From the NCBI GenBank assembly GCA_947311845.1, contig CAMZMU010000027.1, positions 75,090,860-75,154,859 of the forward strand: 64,000 nucleotides of DNA, in the 5' to 3' direction. The stretch's first letter is position 1; the number at the start of each line of letters is the position of its first letter. The notes under the pieces were generated by a model. It did no database searches, was not told where the DNA came from, and worked only from the letters and a program-made list of their open reading frames with translations. The position numbers and the translations under genes are program-made. This DNA comes from Poa pratensis. Its lineage: Eukaryota > Streptophyta > Magnoliopsida > Poales > Poaceae. Below are positions 59,091 through 64,000 of this stretch, one piece after another.

Positions 59091-59099
59091 TTTGTTTTT

Positions 59100-59640
59100 C
59101 ATGAGAAATAATAATTGTATGTTGGCTAGGTCCATCATATTAATGCAAAAAAAGATGCATATGTTGGAAAAACAACAAAATTATTCTCATTTAGAAAGAG
59201 AAAAAGGCTAAGGATATTCACCGTTGTCTACACCATGGATAAAGCTCTCAACTACACAAGGACAGTAACTTCATGTCAGTGCCAATCACTCAAGTCTTTA
59301 TAGAGATCAATGGTTTCCCACGTTTCACTCTTCACATCGTAGAACACATTTCATGCATCATTTATTGTGTCTTTGCACACAAAGGATTTAAGATAAATTT
59401 ATGTGAGCATAGAAGGCACCGGGAATTGCCGATGGATCCCTCGAATTACAACATGTGCAATCTCTATCAAACGGCTGCACCACATCTCCCTTCTACTATG
59501 TCGCCTCAGATCTGGCCATACCAGTTAGATGATCTTCCTCCTGATCCTTCCCATGATGACCACCCAACAATGTAGCTCTAGCCGTCCTATACACCACAAT
59601 CTCATGCCATCCAGACAAACCAGCGAGTCAGGATTTGGTT
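59100..59640 (+). ncRNA. Candidate 21-PHAS precursor, unit 4
   Basis: Its upstream region shares ATGTTGGCTAG(G/A)T..ATCATATT and AAAGGCTAAG words with unit 6. The TATA-like box CTTTATAGAG is at about 59296-59305. The motif lies at 59404-59425 (core AAGGCACCGGGAA). A 100-codon frame (59273-59575) runs through it (EHRRHRELPMDPSNYNMC), but the matching frames in the other copies differ in length and sequence. Downstream CCGTCCTATACACCACAATC matches units 2, 3 and 5. The predicted register starts at 59416. Confidence 0.55.
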
Positions 59641-59884
59641 GCTTGGCTTCGATGGAGTGGGTGATCCCTAGCTATTGGCTTGTCGAGTAAGGGTGAAGAG
59701 GATAGCCTGGTTTGCATGAGAGGGTTATGAAAAAGGCAGGGAAAACTTTGTTAATTATTTGTGGCTCCAAGTAATCTTGGACAACACATATCATCGCCTG
59801 TCAATATGCCCCAGAATACCTGAGAGTATCTTCATAGTTCCATGGTAAAGATGTAATCCCGCAGAAGGCGAATTTCAAACTAGA

Positions 59885-60054
59885 CAGTTCGCCGACAGGC
59901 AAACTTCATTGTAATCAATTTATCGTTGTGGCTTGTTCGTTTGCGCTTGCTAGCTGGTGCCCGGTCTCCAGTTCGCCGACAGGCAAACTTCATTGTAATC
60001 AATTTATGGTTGTGGCTTGTTCGTTTGCGCTTGCTAGCTGGTGCCCGGTCTCTT
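59885..60054 (+). repeat. 84-bp tandem duplication
   Basis: Copies begin CAGTTCGCCGACAGGCAAAC at 59885 and 59969, nearly identical. A diverged relative (GTGGTTGTGACTTGTTCGCA...GTGCCCG) lies near 62230 in the next unit's downstream region, which supports a larger tandem duplication. Confidence 0.9.
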
Positions 60055-61099
60055 AATTTCGTGCCTTTTTTTTTAGTAAACCGTGAGAAATTACTGAGAA
60101 ATAAGTTCCTCAAGAAACATACGGTTCAAAAAAAAAACTAAGGATTGTTCGTCAATCCTTTCCAGATGCACTGAAACCCATCAGGGTCCGTTTCTGCTCA
60201 CCAGTAGTGGCTCTAGGCCTCTCAGCTGGTCTAGGCGATTTGGGTGCTCTGATTGATGCCTGGTTGCTAATCGCGACGAGAATAGCACCGTGGTATAAAT
60301 TTGAAAAGTACGAAACGAGAGAAGACACCACAACCATTTTTTTTTTACCAGGGGCAGCAATTACTATTTACTCTACTTTTATATTGGAGAAAATCTATTC
60401 AGTTCATTCAGAGAATCTATCTTTGTTTCTGACCTCAGATAGGCAAACTATCGTACTGATTAATTTTGATGATAAAAATGTGTAGAATAAAATACCTTAA
60501 TCAGAAGGAGATGGAGAAAGTATTGATCGTACTTGTAGGAGCAATCAAAGAAGTTGTGTTCCGTGTATAATTTTTCTTATATTTTTCTTTGGATCAATTC
60601 TATTAGCAAAGAATTGGTGAAGTATGTGACAAAGATGCCGGTTAATGAATTAGCGAAGTTTAACTCCATACTCCAAAAAATGTATTTGAATTTGTGTTAT
60701 AAACAAATTTGGGAGTTAAAGTTTCAAGGGTTCGGTTAGAAACGACACTTTTTAAGATGAGAAAATACACTATTCTAAAGAATATGAAGTTATACAAGGG
60801 GCAAAATTGTGAGAGAGCGGTTAGAAATGTCCTTAGTGGCCCAATCAGTGCTACGATGACTAGAATATATTTATCCCTCAACTATCCGATATATCCTGCA
60901 GCACTTATTATTCTACGCCTCATGGCAAATCATCATTTTTTTCAACTGCTAACTTCGACAACGAAGACAAAAATATGTTCCAACTGCACTCTATTACAGT
61001 GTCAGATTCATATGCAAAAGAGCAGAGTTGCGCAATGGGCTATTCGTTTATGAACCTATAATAATTATTAAACAAGGACATCATTTTAATACACAGCAG

Positions 61100-61560
61100 T
61101 ATATAGGTCGAAATATCATGGTTTATCTAAATGACGAATAAAGTTTTTAAGGCCTCTGGGCTTACCAAGGACAAGTTCATAACCAAGAGATTATTATCTA
61201 TTGACCTACCAGAGGCCGGATATGTGACTTCAGTTCACTGCCTATCCGCCAAGTCTTCTATAAGTAGCGAGGCTTCGATAAGCAAAAACTAGTTAGATTA
61301 TTCCTCATTGTACTACGATCCCGCCCTGTTTTGTTATTTTCTACAAACTAGGAATTTTAATTTCATATCACTGGGCATAGAAGGCACCAGGAATTAACAA
61401 TGGGTCCGAGATATTACCATATGAACTTTGAAGCTAATAGCATCGCTAGTGTCTCTTGCCTTTCTAACCATGAGCTCGTGCCATACCAGCCATCCTATAC
61501 GCACACTCTAATTCGGCCTCTAGTAACCAGCTAGCCTCTTCTCTTTCCTGGTTAGGATGG
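61100..61560 (+). ncRNA. Candidate 21-PHAS precursor, unit 5
   Basis: Nearly the same order of words as unit 6: GATGAATAAAG-like, ACCAAGAGATT, GACCTA(C/A)CAGAGG, TTCAGTTCACT, CTATCCGCCAA, then TATA box TTCTATAAGTAGCGAGGCTT at 61256-61275. The motif is at 61372-61393 (core AAGGCACCAGGAA), followed by TTAACAATGGGTC. A 54-codon frame after the motif is only partly conserved in unit 6. Predicted register start 61384. Confidence 0.6.
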
Positions 61561-61899
61561 AATAGGAGTCTACAAGATATTGGACGGGTCACCAGACTAG
61601 GACTAGAATGAAGACGAAGAGAATTTTTTAGGCCTGAGCCCCCTACTCCGCTGGATAGTGAGGATGAGAGTGCGTTTGTCTTGAGAACTTGTCTGTGATA
61701 AGATGGTTAGAATGGTGGTTGTACCCCTATCCCACCAGAGTCAAACCCTAGGTTTGAGACTTGTGTTTCTCATTTAGGCAGAATATTGTTCAGTGAGAGA
61801 CGACGTTCCCGTCGACAGCGAGTCGCCCGTGGTGATTTCATCAATCTCAAGACTCGACCCGCCGGCTCAGTATTCGGAGGTGCTCATAGGGGTAGGGTG

Positions 61900-61960
61900 T
61901 GCGTGCGTGCGTGCGTTCATATGGGTGAGTGTGTGCACGTATATATGAGTATCTGCGTTT
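61900..61960 (+). repeat. GTGC-type microsatellite
   Basis: GTGCGTGCGTGCGTGCG run in a GT-rich context. Confidence 0.8.
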
Positions 61961-62039
61961 GTACTGTGTTTCGCAAAAAAAAAACATTTGTGTTTTTTTT
62001 AGCCCTGTACGCATGAGATAGAGAAAAAAAATTGAGAAA

Positions 62040-63520
62040 ACATTTCCTTTTGTGACGACAAGCTAGCCTAGAATCTCAGATGCCACCAGAAGACTACAAC
62101 ATCTAGTTAGTTGTGTATGGTAATCAGTTAATCACAAATGAGATGAGACGGTGCATGTGGCGATGCCGACCTGCATAAGCTGCGCTCGCAAATAATCATC
62201 GCCATTATCAACAATGTCTCAAATCAACCCGTGGTTGTGACTTGTTCGCACGGTCACTAGTGCCCGTATATTTCGCGGCAAAGGAGAAGTAAGAAATTCC
62301 TTGAGAATCGTAAAGACATCGGTTCATTTGTTAAGCATAAAAGAATTATCTAATTCAATATAGAAAAACAGTCTATAATGCATCCATAATCGACCGCTAA
62401 CAACCCACTACTAGCCAACTCGTGACTACCAACACAAACTCTATGAAAAGAAAACATGTACAAATGCCCGCAATCATCATTTAGGATTCAAGGTGCTTCG
62501 TTACGTCCATTGGTTCGGCATTGATGCTTTGGAGGAGCAATCAAGTGCATCAGGGGTCCGTTTCTCCTCACCGGAGGTTGCTCATTCCACGTAAATGTAA
62601 ATCGCTTTGGTCTCGGTTTCTCGTAACTAGTGTTGCCATCACACTTCCCATGGCACTGCCATCATGTAACATTTTGTCTTCTTCACCTCACACACCATCC
62701 TTTGTACTATGTCTGTCGCCTGAACCCATCACTGCCGTCTCGGATAATGCGACTCTCCCCAGCCAAATCCGTCTTTAATATATCTTTGTTTCCAACCTCA
62801 AATAAACATATCATTACTGTCAAAAAAAAAAACATATCATCACAGTATTTTACTTTGGTGCTAGACGGCTTGGAATAAAATACGACTGCCGCTTCACCAT
62901 AATATAAGATGTGATTAGGACCAATATATACAGGTTGTACATTGGTTGTAATCAATCAAGATCGTTGTAGCATCACTACATCAGGTTTGGTTTAACCCTC
63001 TAAGTTTGTTTGCTTAATGCACTACAGAGAACTATGGGCCAATTTAAAGAAATTTGATTGTGACAACAATGTATACATAACACGCGTGCACGGCCGAAGA
63101 GAGAAACAAAACTACTGCATCCATATGGATTGGTGTGCTCTTTCTGATGCAATAGAACTAGAAAATTCTTCCTCACAAAGAAAAGAAATGGAAAATTATG
63201 GGGGGACAAAATTATACTGAAGTACTCAGTAAGCAGCTGTAACAAGTTTGTATGCAATGTATACACGTACACAACTAATGACTCACCTCCGCCATGCTGC
63301 TTTGAACTGTTTAGGTGTCGGCTTTGGTTGCTTGAGCGATTTGGTCGTCGATTCGTGTGGGGCACGGCCTCGAGCCCGGCGTGGTGCATTTTTTTGTTGT
63401 GTCGGTTTTCGGCCAATTTCCCTTATAAATTGGCCAACTCTTTTCTTGTATATCAATGGAAAGGGCAAGGCTTCAGCCTCAATTCTAAGAAATATCAGGG
63501 TTGCGCAGTTGGCTGTTCTT
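62040..63520. other. Downstream region of unit 5, no protein gene seen
   Basis: It shares diverged blocks with 60000-60240, for example GCATCAGGGGTCCGTTTCTC at about 62547 against CATCAGGGTCCGTTTCTGCT at 60179, then GGCGATTTGG-like words at 60233 and 63338. Open frames such as 63000-63416 (-) have no domain. Confidence 0.4.
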
Positions 63521-63525
63521 TTCAT

Positions 63526-64000
63526 GAAGTAATGTTGGCTAGATGTATCATATTGGTACAGAGTAGTACATAGGTTGAAAGCTCACTAAAATTCTTTCTT
63601 CTAAATAAAAGGCTAAGAAAGTTCATCATGTATGTAAATGATGAATAAAGCTTTTATAGCCCATAGACCTTTCCAAGGACAATTTCGTAACCAAGAGATT
63701 CTTATCAATTGACCTAACAGAGGATATGTGAATTCAGTTCACTACCTATCCGCCAACTCTTCTATAAATAGCGAGGCTTCCATACGCAATAGAAGAATAG
63801 GTTATTCTTCACTTTACTACAATACCACTATGTGTTGTTATTCTCTAGGTACTAGGATTTTTAATTTCATATCACTGGGCATATAAGGCACCGGGAATTA
63901 ACAATGGGTCAGCGAAATTACCACATGAACAGGCTGGTTGATCTGGCTAGTGTCTCTCCCTTTTCTAACTATAAAGAAGTACCGCTCTGGCCATAATATA
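63526..64000 (+). ncRNA. Candidate 21-PHAS precursor, unit 6 (runs off the window)
   Basis: The clearest promoter of the family: CTTCTATAAATAGCGAGGCT, with the TATA box at 63763-63770. The upstream block GTAACCAAGAGATTCTTATC and TCAGTTCACTACCTATCCGC precede it. The motif is at 63876-63897 (core AAGGCACCGGGAA), followed by TTAACAATGGGTCAGCGAAA as in unit 5. Spacing from TATA to motif is about 113 bp. Predicted register start 63888. The transcript continues past the window end. Confidence 0.6.

Noticed and set aside
1..64000. tRNA genes, rRNA, CRISPR arrays
   Set aside because: No GGTTCGAATCC-type box B with a cloverleaf, no rRNA motifs and no regularly spaced short repeats with unique spacers were seen.

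Overview
This is a nuclear plant contig, almost certainly from a grass (Poaceae) and probably a pooid. The evidence is GT-AG introns, GC-rich first exons next to AT-rich spacers, a type I M-gamma MADS gene, a plastid-type DapB gene, grass-type LINE, MULE, Helitron, hAT and Stowaway elements, and a set of sites resembling the targets of the grass reproductive microRNA miR2118. There is no bacterial-style gene organisation. I saw no intact LTR retrotransposon, so this looks like a gene-bearing arm region rather than a heterochromatic one.

Layout. 1-530: GC-rich fragment of unknown nature. 3080-3931 (-): intronless type I MADS gene. 5562-5952 (-): DC1-domain gene with one frame break. 6.2-9.4 kb: Helitron ends plus the tail of an old LINE. 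12967-13877: hAT-like element. 14364-19585 (+): complete eight-exon gene for chloroplast 4-hydroxy-tetrahydrodipicolinate reductase (lysine synthesis), the best conventional gene here. 19.9-23.2 kb (-): five-exon gene of an unrecognised family, disrupted by a hAT MITE and indels, with its 3' end duplicated in tandem. 23471-30550 (-): full-length L1-type LINE with a 15-bp target-site duplication.

32053-35779: deleted Mutator-like element (MULE) with 9-bp target duplication, subterminal palindrome arrays and E2F-like promoter motifs. 36.05-38.56 kb: Helitron-like segment. 41034-49866: large MULE with target duplication AAAAAAAAA, encoding a PB1-MuDR-SWIM-zinc-knuckle transposase and also carrying two GRF zinc-finger/membrane genes and a third cargo ORF. 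50.7-57 kb: no recognisable protein gene, though a degenerate or non-coding transcription unit is possible. 57.4-58.6 kb: two more Helitron ends.

The most interesting feature is a family of six same-strand units (about 31.7, 40.1, 50.5, 59.4, 61.4 and 63.9 kb). Each has a TATA-like box 105-140 bp before a conserved 22-nt motif that resembles the miR2118 target of 21-nt reproductive phasiRNA precursors. Between and downstream of the units the sequence is mostly diverged and non-coding. I infer a 21-PHAS lncRNA cluster, with the last three copies in tandem. Many coding sequences here are broken by single-base indels rather than nonsense changes, so some breaks may be consensus errors.
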